NCBI GenBank assembly: GCA_032821775.1
Contig: JAVLRN010000005.1
Coordinates: 1 to 64,000 of the forward strand
Direction: 5' to 3'
Source: Sanguinoderma infundibulare
Taxonomy: Eukaryota > Basidiomycota > Agaricomycetes > Polyporales > Polyporaceae
DNA length: 64,000 nt
The notes under the pieces: generated by a model
What the model saw: the letters and a program-made list of their open reading frames with translations, nothing else
What the model was told of the DNA's origin: nothing
Database searches by the model: none
Shown here: positions 35,950-48,065 of the stretch, one piece after another
Layout of the letters: each line of letters begins with the position of its first letter
Position numbering within the stretch: the first letter of the stretch is position 1
Program-made: the position numbers and the translations under genes

Positions 35950-37693
35950 CTAGACCTCGTCATCCACGGCACTTTTCCACCACACCTCCTCCACGTCGAG
36001 TATGCGCGTCGCGTCCTCCTCTTCCTCCGCCTCCTCTTCAGAATGCCCTTCAGCGAGGAAGCCCCCGACCGGGCCCCCGAGCGGCTCGACGAACTCCACG
36101 AACCGGTCGCGGAATCTTCCATTTCGTGACTCCGTTGGGCCGGCCGACGCGTTCAAGCGCGAGCGCGAGTCGGACTCGTCAGACGGCGCTTCTTCGAGGT
36201 TGCGGGAGGCGGCGAAATTTATGGAGACCGTCAAGCGGCTACTGAAAGTCATATTCGTCGTCACGTACGAACGGTGAAACTCGCGGAGGTTGAGGATGTG
36301 GTGGGATACGACGATGGACGTCAGCCTGCGAGGCATGGATGGCACTGGGTCAGGACCGCGGGGCTTCGGGGGCGATGGCGGGGGAGGGAGAGACGTACGC
36401 TTCACCAATGGTGGTCATGAAGCCCCCGAAGAAGCCTGTCAAGGAGCAGGCGACTTGGATGATGTTAAGGAACGACATGATGCTGTACGGAAACATGTCA
36501 GTCGGGCCGATAAGTTAAAGACGCTCACGCACGCAAAGTAGAGAACACCTGGAGTCGTAAGACGTCAGTAACCGGTTCGCCACGACTGCAAATATGTCCG
36601 CACCGTGTCGAAGTAGCACACCTCCAAGAGAATGCTTGAACGCCGCTTGGTTGGCCGCCTGACGGGCGCTCTTCGTCTTCGACCATACGACGGCGACGAC
36701 GAGCAGGTCGCCAAATATCATAAGCACACGATTGATATAGGTCACTACATCGATTTTGTGGGAATTTAGTGCATGCCAAATAGCAATACAAAACTGAAAC
36801 ATACTCCTGAAACACGCTGATATTAGCATCTGCTCACAAGACTAGGGACTCGAGCACAAACGTACATTACATCAAGCAATGGCGTAATATTGGAAAATTG
36901 AGCACAAAGGATCGGCGTCGGCTCCAGCACTGATGAGGTGCGGATAAGCAAGAACTGATCGATATCAAGTCAAAACCAGAGGACTGTCATGCGCCGTGAA
37001 AATAATAGGAGCTTACCGTTTCGGCACCAACAGGGAAAAAACACGTTACAAAGACTGCGACGTGCAACCAGCGTGCGTTCCTTGCAAATACGTAGGTTCG
37101 TAACATTGAAAAGGCTGCAACGTGTAGGTCATTCCTCATCCGATGCCATGAACAAGAACACTTACCTGCCCAAATGGTATAGGACAGGACGACGAGGACA
37201 TCGACAGGTATAAAACGACGTGCGCAACTACCAAATACCGGATTTGAGAACACGTGCAACGGGTGATGGACAGTGCTTTACCTCTAGGATCGAGCATCAA
37301 GCATTTATTGTCGTCGATGAGGTGGAGTACTCACCGACTGTGTGGGGGAATGTTCGCTCGCCACATTGGCAACGTACCTCGCCAGAACAATATACCGGTT
37401 AAGAAGGAATATAACGGTCGCGCCCGTGAGTTTTCGCCTCCAAATCAGGCGCACTTCCGAGCCAAAGGTGAGAAGGTGGTCGTAGATAAGGAGAGCTACC
37501 GACGATTAGCATGCCAAGAGCAATACACTAGCAAGCTGTCTGCTTACTTGCTCCCGCGATCAACATCCAGTTCTCGACCAGTCTGGAAGGAATATTTTGT
37601 CAATTGTGAAAGATCGTTCGCGCATGGACCAACTTACGAATAGTACGAGAGGTCAGTCGCCCATGGGATGTTCTTGGAGTTGGACAGAGTCAT
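35950..37693 (-). CDS. DUF6533-type multi-pass membrane protein
   Basis: The minus strand starts at 37693 (MTLSNSKNIPWATDL). Through short introns it gives LVENWMLIAGA, LLIYDHLLTFGSEVRLIW and FLLNRYIVLA, the N-terminal signature of the DUF6533 family common in Agaricomycetes. Later exons give LSYTIWA, FSMLRTYVFARNARW, KTKSARQAANQAAF, a segment LGGVLLRHG and near the end IVVSHHILNLREFHRS followed by a polar, acidic cytoplasmic tail. Several predicted transmembrane helices are evident. The region 37200-37370 needs very small exons or is damaged, so the gene may be degenerate. Function of the family is unknown. It sits head-to-tail with a HotDog thioesterase gene starting at 38703. Confidence 0.65.
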
Positions 37694-37888
37694 GTGTAAA
37701 TGAAAGCGGGAGAGAAGTCTTGTACAGATGAAGGCATAGGTTGGGGGACATGCGCAGCGCACGATCAAGCAATTGGACGCTCATAATATACAGGAGATGG
37801 ATGATAGTGAAGGACCTAAGCTTGGGCATCCAGCGACTGGGACGCGAAGGATGCGGTGCGGGCGCTGCGCGCACGGGAGCAGAAGCTG

Positions 37889-38703
37889 TTATAGCTTGGG
37901 CGGCGAAGGTTGCATCTGATTATGGACCCCTGTGGCGATGAGTCGACGATTCGTGATGTCCCAAATCTGTTGAGCGAGAAAGTGAGAAGAACGGCCGCTC
38001 AACTGAATGCTACAGCGAGACCTGACCTCCGTGCGCGCTGAAACTGTGCGGGCACCGTACGCAATAGTTCGATTGACTATCTGAAGGCGAGCACCGCTAT
38101 GATGATACGAAGAACGTTCAACGAACTGCATATCAATATCAAAACTCTGAACGTACACAGAAGCCGGGGCGTGAAAGGCGGTGTTGATCGCTTGAGAGAC
38201 GAGGTGTATCCGCTTGTTCATCGAGATGCTGAGCGCAGTCATGGCGATGGAAGAACAGCTACCAACATACACGGCGAGGGGATAATCAGGAAGACTGGAT
38301 GTTGGAAGCAGGTATCGCTGAAGAAGTCGATGGAGGACGTACACATCAATCATGAACATAGTGCATCCGCCGTGTAAGTTCCCACCGGCGTTGAGCATGT
38401 CTGCCGGTCGAAAAGGATAGAGGTCAGTTGCTCGTCACCGAGAGCCAGAAGTGAGGCCTCCGCACCTTCCGCTGTGTCAATCTCGAAGACAAGAACAGCG
38501 TGCAGCTTTTCATCCTCGAGCCGTTTAAATACAGAGACCTCGGTCAGCTCCAGTCTCAACCCGACAGTCTCCGCGAACTTGGCGCGCCCACGAAGGATGA
38601 GATCTGCGAACTTGACGACGTTTGTCTGCTGGTCTGGTGTCAGGTCACCGAGGAATTTGACTGGACCCTGGCCGTGCCTGTGGATGGATGCGTCCGACGA
38701 CAT
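37889..38703 (-). CDS. HotDog-fold thioesterase, copy 2, 181 aa
   Basis: Five minus-strand exons (38466-38703, 38343-38400, 38157-38258, 38027-38096, 37889-37966) total 546 nt. Key segments are NLHGGCTMFMIDVCSSIAM, SQAINTAFHAPAS, NRTIAYGARTVS and IWDITNRRLIATGVHNQM. The H-G-G and Asp positions of the HotDog active-site helix are kept. Internal exons of 58, 102 and 70 nt and a last exon of 78 nt match copy 1 exactly, so the genes are duplicates, this one inverted. The divergent N-terminus and proteins of different length suggest an old duplication. Confidence 0.9.
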
Positions 38704-39700
38704 CAGAGGAGCTCAGGAAGGCATTCGAGGTCGGCAGCAGCGAGGAGTTGTTCGTCAAGATATCTGGTCCATGATGAGTGCCATGGCAGACGTTCCCAGT
38801 CAGGCCCTTCAGGCGACAACCGCCGAGCAACGCCCCGGCAGCCCGGGCCGGGAACATCATCGTTCAGCGGCCGTGGCCCTCCGCGGCCGACATATTTACC
38901 TCAGCACCATGTCTAGCACCGCGCTGGGAAACGTTAGTTTTTCAGTACGGCGCAGAGGCCGCGACCTCACTCAGCTCGGTGTGGTTCGCAGGACAAACGC
39001 TCAGGTTGCGACTTCCTGCTCTTTTGTAGGTTTTTCGGACATACCCGCCTTCGCTCGTGCCTTCCACAACTTCATGGAGGCCTACTGTGAGTCGTTGCGC
39101 ATCGAATCTAGCGCCTACGTCGTCGCTAACGGCGGCCTTCAGTGAGCCCAGCGCGCCCCGCAAGAGATAGTCCACTTCCATCTCAAGCCCCCATGACCCT
39201 CACTAAGATGGACTTCTGCCCGCAGCAGCAGAAGCAGCGCCCGGCCGTGCCTCTCATCCCCAGCGTTGAGCTTCTCGCCGATGCGCCCGCACCTGATCAT
39301 CCACCGAGCGTCAACTTCTGGTTTCCGCTTCGCGTCGCCTACACCTTGACGCCTCAGGGGGGCGTTCCCCGACAAGTTCGTCCGCTCGCACACCGGAAGG
39401 AAGTGAAGCTGGACGCCGCTCTTCGAGGATTGAGACGAGTACAAGGGAGGGTATGAATGACTTGACGAACCACCGAAACGTTTGAGTTCAGGTCTCTCTG
39501 CTCCGGAAGTCATCTACAGGGGAGTGTTGGCTCGAGAGCTGTAGGAGAATGCCAACAATTCCCGCGACGACCGCGTCCATCGCCGCGATGTCTTGGGGAC
39601 GTTCAGAACCGGGTCGCGGTTGCACACCGTCAGCTTGAGAGATCCCAGAGCGAGTCTTCCAAGCGCAGCCTCCAACTTGCTCTGCGGGAATTACAACATG
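38704..39700. other. Interval with unassigned protein-like frames
   Basis: Plus-strand frames at 38940-39145 (FAGFHNF-like, Phe/Ala rich, with FSDIPAFARAFHNFMEAYCE) and 39194-39400 (FCPQQQKQRPAVPLIPSVEL) look protein-like but cannot be joined into a gene and match no family I know. They may be a decayed gene. Confidence 0.3.
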
Positions 39701-39703
39701 CCT

Positions 39704-40872
39704 TCAGTTGGCCTTGTCGCGGCAGACGGGACACTGGCGTGACTGGCGTACCATGACCTGCTCGAAGTCCATTTCGCGATTCTTGCTGGTCACGTCCAGG
39801 TGGAGCAGCAAGGTCTTCAGGCCCGTCGCCCCCTCGTGACACAGACTGCGGCAGAGCTCGTCGACGACGGACGACAGCCGTACTCTCGGGAAAGTGAGAT
39901 CGAGGTGGATGGCGCGCGTGCTCATCAACACGATCGCAAGAGCGCCGTCCGGCCGCGACCCGGGTTTGTCGTCGAGGACTAGCCGCGGGACATGGCAAAC
40001 GAGTCCGAGAGCATATAGGTCCGCGAGATAGCCCGTAAATTCCTGGAGGTGCCGCCACGTCCCTGTCTCGGGGAGCAGCTGGGCGGCCCGGTTGAGCTGG
40101 TGGTACGTCTCGACGTGGCCGGGCGTGTTCCACGCAAGGTCTTCATTCTCACTGTTGCGGTCCGCGTAGACGGAGAGGTGGGTGACGTTTGGAAATGCGC
40201 GGATGTAGGGGTCCACGAACAAAGTATGGTTGAGGAGAGGCGGCGGAGATTGGGGTACAGGATGGTGGGTAAGACGATGTTGGGGGAGTTGTACAGCCAT
40301 TGGAACGACAGCTCCTCCAGGGTCTGTGCCGAGGATCTGAGCATGACGATGGGATGCGACTCTGCAAGGTCTGCCAGAATTCGTCGTCGCCGCCGTACCC
40401 CAAGAGGTACTCGATGGCCACGGATTCGAGCGGACCCTGTAGCGTTTCTAGCGAGGTGCAGGCGCGCTCCCCGGTATCCAGGAGCGACAGGTGTTTTAAG
40501 GACGGGAGGATAGCGATCGCACCCGCGAGGTCGGGGGACTGCTCAAGATTAAACTCGGCGTAGAGGACTCGAAGCGACTCGAGCTGTGCCATCCGGTGGA
40601 GGGTCTTCGCGAAGAGTTCTCTTATTGTGCGGGAGAGGGCCTCCATGAGGAGCTCTAGTGCTCGTATATGGCGGAAGCGGGATGGTTATCCGGGGGCGTG
40701 AAGACGACGAAGCGAACAAGGTCGGAGTCGGATTTGAGGTATATGTTTCGCTTCAAGAGGGCCTTGACGCCTTCATTGTATAGTGATCTGCAAGCAGCCA
40801 TCATCGATGCGTCGTCTTTGATTGTCGCGAATTGCAAGATGTTCAAGAGGACGTCGTAGTGCAGCTCCATAG
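39704..40872 (-). pseudogene. F-box/LRR-type protein gene, frameshifted (copy A)
   Basis: Starting at MELHYDVLLNILQFATIKDD (40872), the minus strand encodes an F-box-like N-terminus (CRSLYNEGVKALL) and Leu-rich segments typical of the many Agaricomycete F-box/LRR proteins. The frame changes at least three times: near 40690, near 40375 and near 40230. Segments on either side of each break align in order with the plus-strand relative at 45978-47641 (for example TLEELSFQWLY with TLEELIVHLYN). No splice sites explain the shifts, so I call it dead. Confidence 0.72.
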
Positions 40873-40909
40873 CTGGTTGGGCTGGACAGTGTGCCTGGCG
40901 CGTTGTCAA

Positions 40910-42299
40910 AAGACGGGTTAGCTACGAGTTAGAATGGCGAGGCTAGATCTGCTTTCCTCCGATCCTGAATTTGCGCCATGATACGAGACATTCCACCGCC
41001 GGACAACATATGCAGTCTGTAAGTACCCTGCTGAGCTTGGGAGTCAACCGCATCAGGAACGACAGAGTGCACGTGGCATGGGCGCTCGCCCAACTGCCGC
41101 ACACGAGACCCTTCCCCGAGCTCCTCTTCCTCACCTCTCCGACGCCGTGTACTTCATTCCCACCATTATTTGGGCTCAATGCCCACCGCATTATGCCCTT
41201 TGTAGACTCTGCTTGCGGCTCTGTTCTGTCGACATCTAGGGCGAAGGTGGCCTCCAAAAACCCCATCCACTTCTCCGTCTTCTATCTCACGTTCTGCGCC
41301 GATGGCCATAGAAGAATCACTGGATGACACACTTCAACGGCGACATCGTCGTCTAGTCTTCGAGTCGCCGGGATATCCCGTAGCCATAGGATGCACGCGC
41401 GGGAGAGGAGAGGCTTAAGTAAGTGTCCTTCAAATTGGCCTCTTCCCGTCTTTCTGTTTTTTCTCCTCGCATCTCGTTTCGGACGCCACATTTGTGTTGG
41501 AACAACATTCAACCTGTCCCTACGTGGTCTGTATGACCAGTAGGCATTGGCCCCGCGACGTGAGACTGCCGCGGCGGTAGAGTTGTGTCGCAGAATGATG
41601 GGCGTGCACGGGTGCTGGCAGTCGAGAGAAATCCTCTTCCGAATCTGTCCAAGAGCACGTAAGGGTGGTAGTGATTCGGTTTGACGTTATGTCTCGGCTA
41701 CTGCGCTCCATCTTCTAAACTCTTCTATACCATCGGCGGAGCGTCGGAATAGCCGTCTCCGATTTGAATGGCCGGAACCTTATCGTTGCCACAAGGCTGT
41801 TGGCCTTGGCTCAACCCCTCCCACTATGTACATAGACCGCCCGAAGCTAGTGAATGGTCTCACTCCTTCTCTCCATGGCGCATAACACTCGGCGGTGACT
41901 GCGACGTTGTTTCCGATAGAATGCTTCGGTCGGCGTCCTGCTCGCCAACTTGACGTCAGATCACCGGGTACGAAATCTCTCGTACAAATCTTCCCGTCTT
42001 ACGGTTCACAGCAGACACGGACGGCATCTTCTAACTGCGGATTGCCGACACCGTTTTCCAAACTTTCATCATTCACTTGGCGGCGCCCTTGCCACAAGCG
42101 AGGTCCCCGCCCTGCCTGCACATCGTTTCTCAGGATCCATCCATCCTCCGTCTTCTTCTCGAACTTTGTCCTCAGTAACCGAGCGCACGTTGCCCGCATA
42201 TATACCGCCGTTCGTTTTTCGCGTGGTTCGTATCTCCTCCCTTCACCCCGCTTCTCCTCATCTTACTGCTACTCTTACTCTTGGGAACTCGTTCCCGCA
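40910..42299. other. Interval without supportable gene
   Basis: Small ORFs on both strands without motifs. The last 100 bases upstream of 42300 are pyrimidine-rich and likely hold the promoter and leader of the thioesterase gene starting there. Confidence 0.35.
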
Positions 42300-43343
42300 A
42301 TGTCCCTCACGACCTACACCCCTACCCCATACTTGGCGCCCACCAAGCCGAGCTCGGTGCTCTTCAAGGGCGACATCTCCCCGTCTGTCCAGCGCCAGAT
42401 CGTCGAATTCAGCGACTTTCACCTCAAAGACGTTGATTTCGCCCGGACAATAGGCCAACGGCTCGCGCTCAAGGAAGCCTCGGTCTTCAAGCGTGCCGAA
42501 GACGCGAAACTCCAGTCCCGCCTCGTATACGAGATCACCGTCGCGCAAGGTACGCCTCCCACGGCCGAGGTTCTGTGACCACTCATCTCCGCGGTCGGGA
42601 CATGACGTCCGCCTCCGGCCTGCAATTTGCGGGAGCCGCCATCCGGATCGTCGCTGTCATCGACCGCTGACGCTGATCGTTTTTCATATTAACTCTCTGC
42701 CAGACATGACGAACCGCCAGCAGACCCTGCACGGTGGCTGCACAGCGTTCCTTGCCGACGTGTAAGTCTAAGTCCTCCCCGCACGCGCGCGAATCCGACA
42801 TTCCCGGCAGAACACACGCTGACAGCTGGCATGATAGGTGCTCGTCCGTGGGGCTCGCCTTCCTCGCCATGGTCCAAGGGAAGCCTTCGGACTTTGTCTC
42901 GCAAACCCTCATTACGACGTACCACGCCCCCGCGCCTCTGTGAGTTCTCTCACCGCCCCAAGCTCCGCCGTCCGAGAACCTCGGACTCGGTACTCTGTCC
43001 TTTCCCTCCTTTCGATGATAGTCATGATGGCCTCCTGACCTGCATACGCCTCGTGCAGGGGCACGACGCTGAACGTGGTCAGCACCACGACGTCCTTCGG
43101 TGCGCGAACGGTCGCCTCCCGGATCGAGGTCAGTCCCAGTCTCTGTTTCGGTTTCCGGGAGCCTTCATTAAATTGCACCCCAATCCCGTGCTTCTCGGAC
43201 TTGCCGTCCGGCTGCCCCGTGCGTCCGTCGTTTTGCTTCTGCAGATCTGGGACGTGACCCACAATCGCCTCTGCGTGTCGGGTGTGCACAACAAGATGGC
43301 GCCGAAGCTTCCGACGCCGACTCCGGAGCAGCCAAAGCTCTGA
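42300..43343 (+). CDS. HotDog-fold thioesterase, copy 3, 192 aa
   Basis: Five exons (42300-42549, 42704-42761, 42838-42939, 43059-43128, 43245-43343) total 579 nt. The protein has a Thr/Pro-rich N-terminal extension, then LHGGCTAFLADVCSSVGLAF with the H-G-G and Asp of the HotDog helix. SQTLITTYHAPAPLG, STTTSFGARTVA and IWDVTHNRLCVSGVHNKM follow. Internal exon lengths 58, 102 and 70 equal those of copies 1 and 2. It is closer in sequence to copy 1 than to copy 2 by eye. Likely an intracellular acyl-CoA thioesterase of unknown substrate. Confidence 0.9.
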
Positions 43344-45370
43344 ACGTTAGCTACTAGACATTGGTGGCGGCACGGGCGGTGGTGACTCCGATTGAGCTGG
43401 CTACGTTCACGCACTTGGAGTTTGCATATATTGGAGATCGGTTTGGGATGATCTCAGGCATATATGTGTGTGTTGTACAAACTGATTGGCAATGCTCAGT
43501 GGTGGCTGATTGGAGTGTCGCATGGCTTGGGCGGCTATCGACCAGACAATCGACCAGTGTGCCGCCAAATTTGGCAGGAACACCTTGAACTCGAACCGCC
43601 ACCATCGCCGCTACTCCTCGTTCAACGTCCAGCACTGAACGCTCGATCAGCCTAGAACTCAGACACACCTCTCACAAAGGCTCGCGTTAATGACAACCAC
43701 GAACATTGCCTTGGCACCCCAAAGAAGCCTGACGACTCCCTCAAACAGTACCGCGCGATTAGCGGAAGACATGGCGCATGGTGCTATTCTCGCTGAGAAG
43801 GAAGAGTTCTGCGACAAGTACTTCCCCATCCCGAGCAATCACCGCAGCCCGAGGCCCGTTTTAGAGTCCAATCCTTTCGCCGGGCCGGACGGGAAATGTC
43901 CAAAGCAGACCTCTCCACGCGATTCGCGAGTGGTTGGGATCTCGATTCTTTCCTCATCCGTCACCCACTCATCGCGGCTTAATGCAGACCACCGTCAACA
44001 ACGACCGTAACCTTCTCCCTGGCCTCCAACTCCTCGTTTGCGGACACTGACCCGATCTCAAGATCGACGCGCGGTTCGCATGGGCTCTGCCTGCTGACAA
44101 CATGCATGTTTCTTGTTTCATTTTCTTTCTTTGTCTTGACCTCTGGTCGCGCTGTCCCGGAGTCCGCCATTCCTCTTCCGCTCTTGTTCAATTACCGCTG
44201 TGCCGGCGATCCATGTACCGTGGCCACGCAGACGTCGTACAATGGTCCCCTACAACACCATTCACTACTAGTAGTACTGTCGTCAACGGGGAAAAGACAG
44301 CCACGGCCCACATTCTCGCGTATGCCGGACAACTTCGATACACCTCAGCTCATGTGTTGGCGGACTGGAGAGAACGGCATAGGATCGAGTGGCAAGCCGG
44401 ATTACGGCAGAGTCAGCCGCGATGGATTTTTTTTTGTTTCGGATGGCCTTGTACCATTTTGGAGGCCTCTGATCGGGATATCAAATAGTTAACTCTTTCG
44501 GTTCCCGTACGTGTCGCGAAGAGGGAAGCAGCTGACATAAATCCCGTCACAGAGCAGATCTCACCGAGAAGTCTCTTGTTTTGAGGCACGAAGAGCCTTG
44601 GCCACGGACTGGGTCCGGTACCGGGAACACCGGCAGGTTCTGACTTGGCTCCGCGGCCTCTGACGTCCACATGGCAGAGGAACAGAAGACACTGCCCCCG
44701 ATCCGCTCCCCATCTCCGACAGCTAAGTACGTAGCATTCGATGAACGGGAGCGACTGGAAGATTACGGATGCGCAGCAGTACTCACACTCGCCGTCCTGA
44801 GGCCTCATCGACATCCTCGGGACCCTTTCAATTCGCTGTCACCGCCGTCCGAAGAGGGATTTTGCCCGCCCGCTGCGACCGAGAGACCGAAACCGCGGCG
44901 TCCGTAAAGACGCCCCAGTTCGGGAGCGAGCTCTCCGCAGGGGAGAGGTCCGAGGCGGGCGGGGACTCGGAGTGCGGTCCGGCTCTGTCAGGGGCGGGCG
45001 TCCAGAACAGAACAGGTCATGCAGCACGTTTCTGTCGCCCGGAAGGTAGGGGATGAGAGTCAGGGAGACGGGAAAATGTCACGCCGAGGTCGTCCTGGAT
45101 CGGAAAGTGCCATCAGGCGAGAAGAGGTTTCGGGGCTCCTCCTCCTCCTCCTTCCCCGACATCCGCGAGCTCAACGCAGGGCAGACTCCTCCGCAGGAGA
45201 CACCCCGCGATAGTCATTCTTCGGTCGGTACTTGTTCTCTGTAAGTCATCGCCGCCGATTCCGTGTTTGTACTATGACTGATTGTACTTGCTCCAAGTTC
45301 AACTCGCGTTCATGGGGCTCTTCATGACAAGGTGGGCGCGAAGCCAGTACTTGTGTATCCCTTCTGACCA
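43344..45370. other. Decayed coding sequence, unassigned
   Basis: The plus frame at 43690-43930 opens MTTTNIALAPQRSL and contains AHGAILAEKEEFCDKYFPIP and is convincingly protein-like. Further pieces in changing frames near 43980-44100 (NNDRNLLPGLQLLVCG) and 45070-45230 suggest one or two dead genes. I could not assign a family or join the pieces. Confidence 0.4.
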
Positions 45371-45379
45371 ATGCATGAC

Positions 45380-45890
45380 GCAGCGAAGCTCACGCGCCTC
45401 TCACGGCCAAGCCGGAACGCCGCGTTGTATACGACATTTGGGAGCTGCTCAACCGTATCTACCCGTCGATCCCGATGCACTGGGTGTGGGTGGGAAGTGC
45501 AGCGGAGTCTGGCCGTGCTGGCACAGACGCACTTGCAAAGAGGGCCCGATCCAAGCAACAATTTTCATCCACACCTAGGGCGTCTGGTACGTATGCCGTA
45601 TTCCATTCAAAATGGTTCTCTATCACCGAAGACGGTTCTGGTGTCCAGCTACCTCAAAGAGGTTCCAGATCTGCTTGGTGCGTTGTATGTTGTCTGCTAC
45701 GCGATTTCCTAACGACCGTTGTGCACGCCGGATCCATCAGCTTCCGATGGTCATCGTTTTCTGTTCAACAACCATGGAGCGGAAAGGAGCCGACTACAAG
45801 AACCTATCCGAGAGGATTGATTTGCACGCATTCAGTATGCACCATCACGCCCCCCAAAGTAATGGAAAATGTGGTCAGTTTACAACCTGA
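45380..45890 (+). pseudogene. Fragment paralogous to the MLKL-type gene 5' end
   Basis: Nucleotides here are homologous to the minus strand at 53430-53856: both share GGATCCATCAGCTTCCGATG followed by a CTGTTCA-CA-CATGGAG-GGAAAGGAGC block, and an upstream GCTGGC-CAGAC block followed by the CTGGTACGTATGCCGTATTC-type intron start. Only the first two exons are present, out of a working context, 90 bp before a dead F-box gene. This indicates segmental duplication with inversion. Confidence 0.6.
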
Positions 45891-45977
45891 ACGCGCAGGC
45901 TGATTGAGTTTGGCACGTGTCCGAATTCTCATCATTCACATCCATGATCCATACACTTTGTAACTTCGCAACCGACC

Positions 45978-47641
45978 ATGATCATACAGCATCCTCTTAA
46001 CTACGATGTCCTCCTCCACGTCATTCGGGTCTCACCCCGAACAGTGGCTCTGGCCGCAATGTCTACTTGTCGCTTTCTTCGACATGAAGGCGCAAAAGTC
46101 CTCCTCGAGACCTCGAAGCAAGTCTCGATAACCCATGTCAATCAGCTCACCTCATTCCTGGACTTCCTCCAGGCTGATGACCCGCCGCGCTTTCGATACC
46201 TGCGCGGCCTTTCACTGCGCATGCATTGGCCTGTTCCGTCAGCCGTCTCCAAGCGGTTGGCGGTCACACTCCCGCAGATGACACGCCTCGAGGCCTTCAC
46301 CCACCTCGATTTCGACGCATTCCTCCAGTCCCATCAGGACCTCCCCTCCGCGTTTTCCGCTGTGACCTCCCTGAAACGCCTGTCCGTGTCGTTCATGGGC
46401 CAACTCAGCTGCAACACGCTCAAGACGCTCCAGTCCACCCTCGTCTCCGCCAACCTCAACTATCGCGCTCCCTCTTGGGTTGGCCGTCGCTTGTTCTGGG
46501 ATGCGGGGCGCACCCTCGCCGAGCGCGATGCGTAGCATCCTCTACGGCTCCTCACGTCGTCGGCAGGCACCCTCGAGGAGCTCATCGTCCACCTGTACAA
46601 CGACACCCAAGTCGCGCTGACCTCCCCGAACGCGCACTTCCCGACGTACCCCAACCTCCGTCGGATTCTCATCGAAGAAGACTTCACCGTCTCTCTCCGA
46701 CCGTACCTCGCCGCCGTCCCAAATTCTGATGCGCTCGCGATCCAAATCATGAACGATCGCTGGCCGATCGATGATGATGAGAACGGCGAGCTAGCCCCGG
46801 ACCCGGCAGCGGTGCTCGCGGGCTACCGCCGCGCCCGCGACCTCAATTCGAACCTGAACGATGGCACTCCGGGAACGGGAGCGGGAGCTGGCGACCCAGA
46901 GAAGCGCATCGCCGAGTTCCGCGGGTCGCTCGTCGACATGTACGTCGCCGCGCTCGCGTGCCGCGTCGTCCGGGTGGTGATCAACGAGACGCGCTCGCGG
47001 TCTGCCTGGCGCACGCGCGGCCGAGCGCGCTCGATGCGGAGCTCTACGCGTTGCCATTCGTGGAGGCCGTCGAGGAGATCGCCGAGGCGCTAACGGGGAA
47101 CGGGTTGAACGCGGCGGGAGCGAATCTGACGGAGCTCACGATGAAGCTCTGGTTGCGCGGCACGGACAGGGACTCGGTGGACTTTGGGCGGTCGATGGTG
47201 AGCATGAGCGTGATATCGTGCCGGTGCGTTTGCGGTGACCGCAGCGATAACTGATCGAGAATCCGGCGGACGCGTGGTTTGTACTAGGCGAACCTGCGTG
47301 CACAACTGGTCAGGCTTCCGAAGCTGGCGGACCTCACGCTTATCGTCCACTGCCGTTGGTACGTTTTCCGTCGTGACTTTGAGCAGAACGCGGGGACCGA
47401 TGCGACAGCGGCCACTACTAGCACACATTCCGACCCGCCTGGCAAGTTGACCCTCCTGGAGCGCACTCTTGAGCAGTTCGACGTCCAGACGTTCGTCGGG
47501 CAGTTTTGTGCCACGATGCCGTCGCTCACGACCGTGGACGTACTCGTCGAGAATTCGCGGAACAAATGCTGGAGGAGGGGGAAGGTCTTGCCAGGCCGGA
47601 GTGGGACGGTGGAGTACTCAGAACCCGAGAGATGGGACTGA
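45978..47641 (+). pseudogene. F-box/LRR-type protein gene, broken (copy B)
   Basis: The plus strand begins MIIQHPLNYDVLLHVIRVSP with an F-box-like segment (CRFLRHEGAKVLL), then Leu-rich repeats-like sequence (FRYLRGLSLRMHW, SAVTSLKRLSVSF, TLEELIVHLYN). The frame is interrupted by a TAG at 46533-46535 and shifts near 46985, after which ALDAELYALPFVEAVEEIAE continues in another phase. An intron (47198-47286) leads to a last block (NLRAQLVRLPKLADLTLIVH). The same order of segments is seen in the inverted relative at 39.7-40.9 kb. The open sections are long and the breaks are few, so decay is recent. Confidence 0.72.
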
Positions 47642-48065
47642 ACGTCGTTATCAAGTGCGCATGCTCACCAGTGGTTCTGATCAATGTCCTGATGATGATA
47701 GATGCATGGATGTGTAGAGTCTGTACAACAGCACAGGGAACGCACCGCGGATCTCCGAACACACTCGCAACAACATTGATTGCGTACCTTCAGGCTGGCC
47801 TGAACTGGCGACGCCCACTACATGAATACGTTGACGACAGTTCATAGACGAAAGCATGTACTACATATGAAACCCTAGGGTTGTCCGAGACACTACTTAC
47901 AACCATAACCTTCTCAAGGATCATCCTCGGCCTCCTCAATAGAAGCGGTCACTGGGCGGCACGGATCTTCCCCAAGGCCGCTCGGTCCATGAATCTCCTT
48001 GATCAACATGCACTCATCGTCCGACAAGTGGCAGGTGTCCACCACGGTCCTGCCCAAACAAAATG

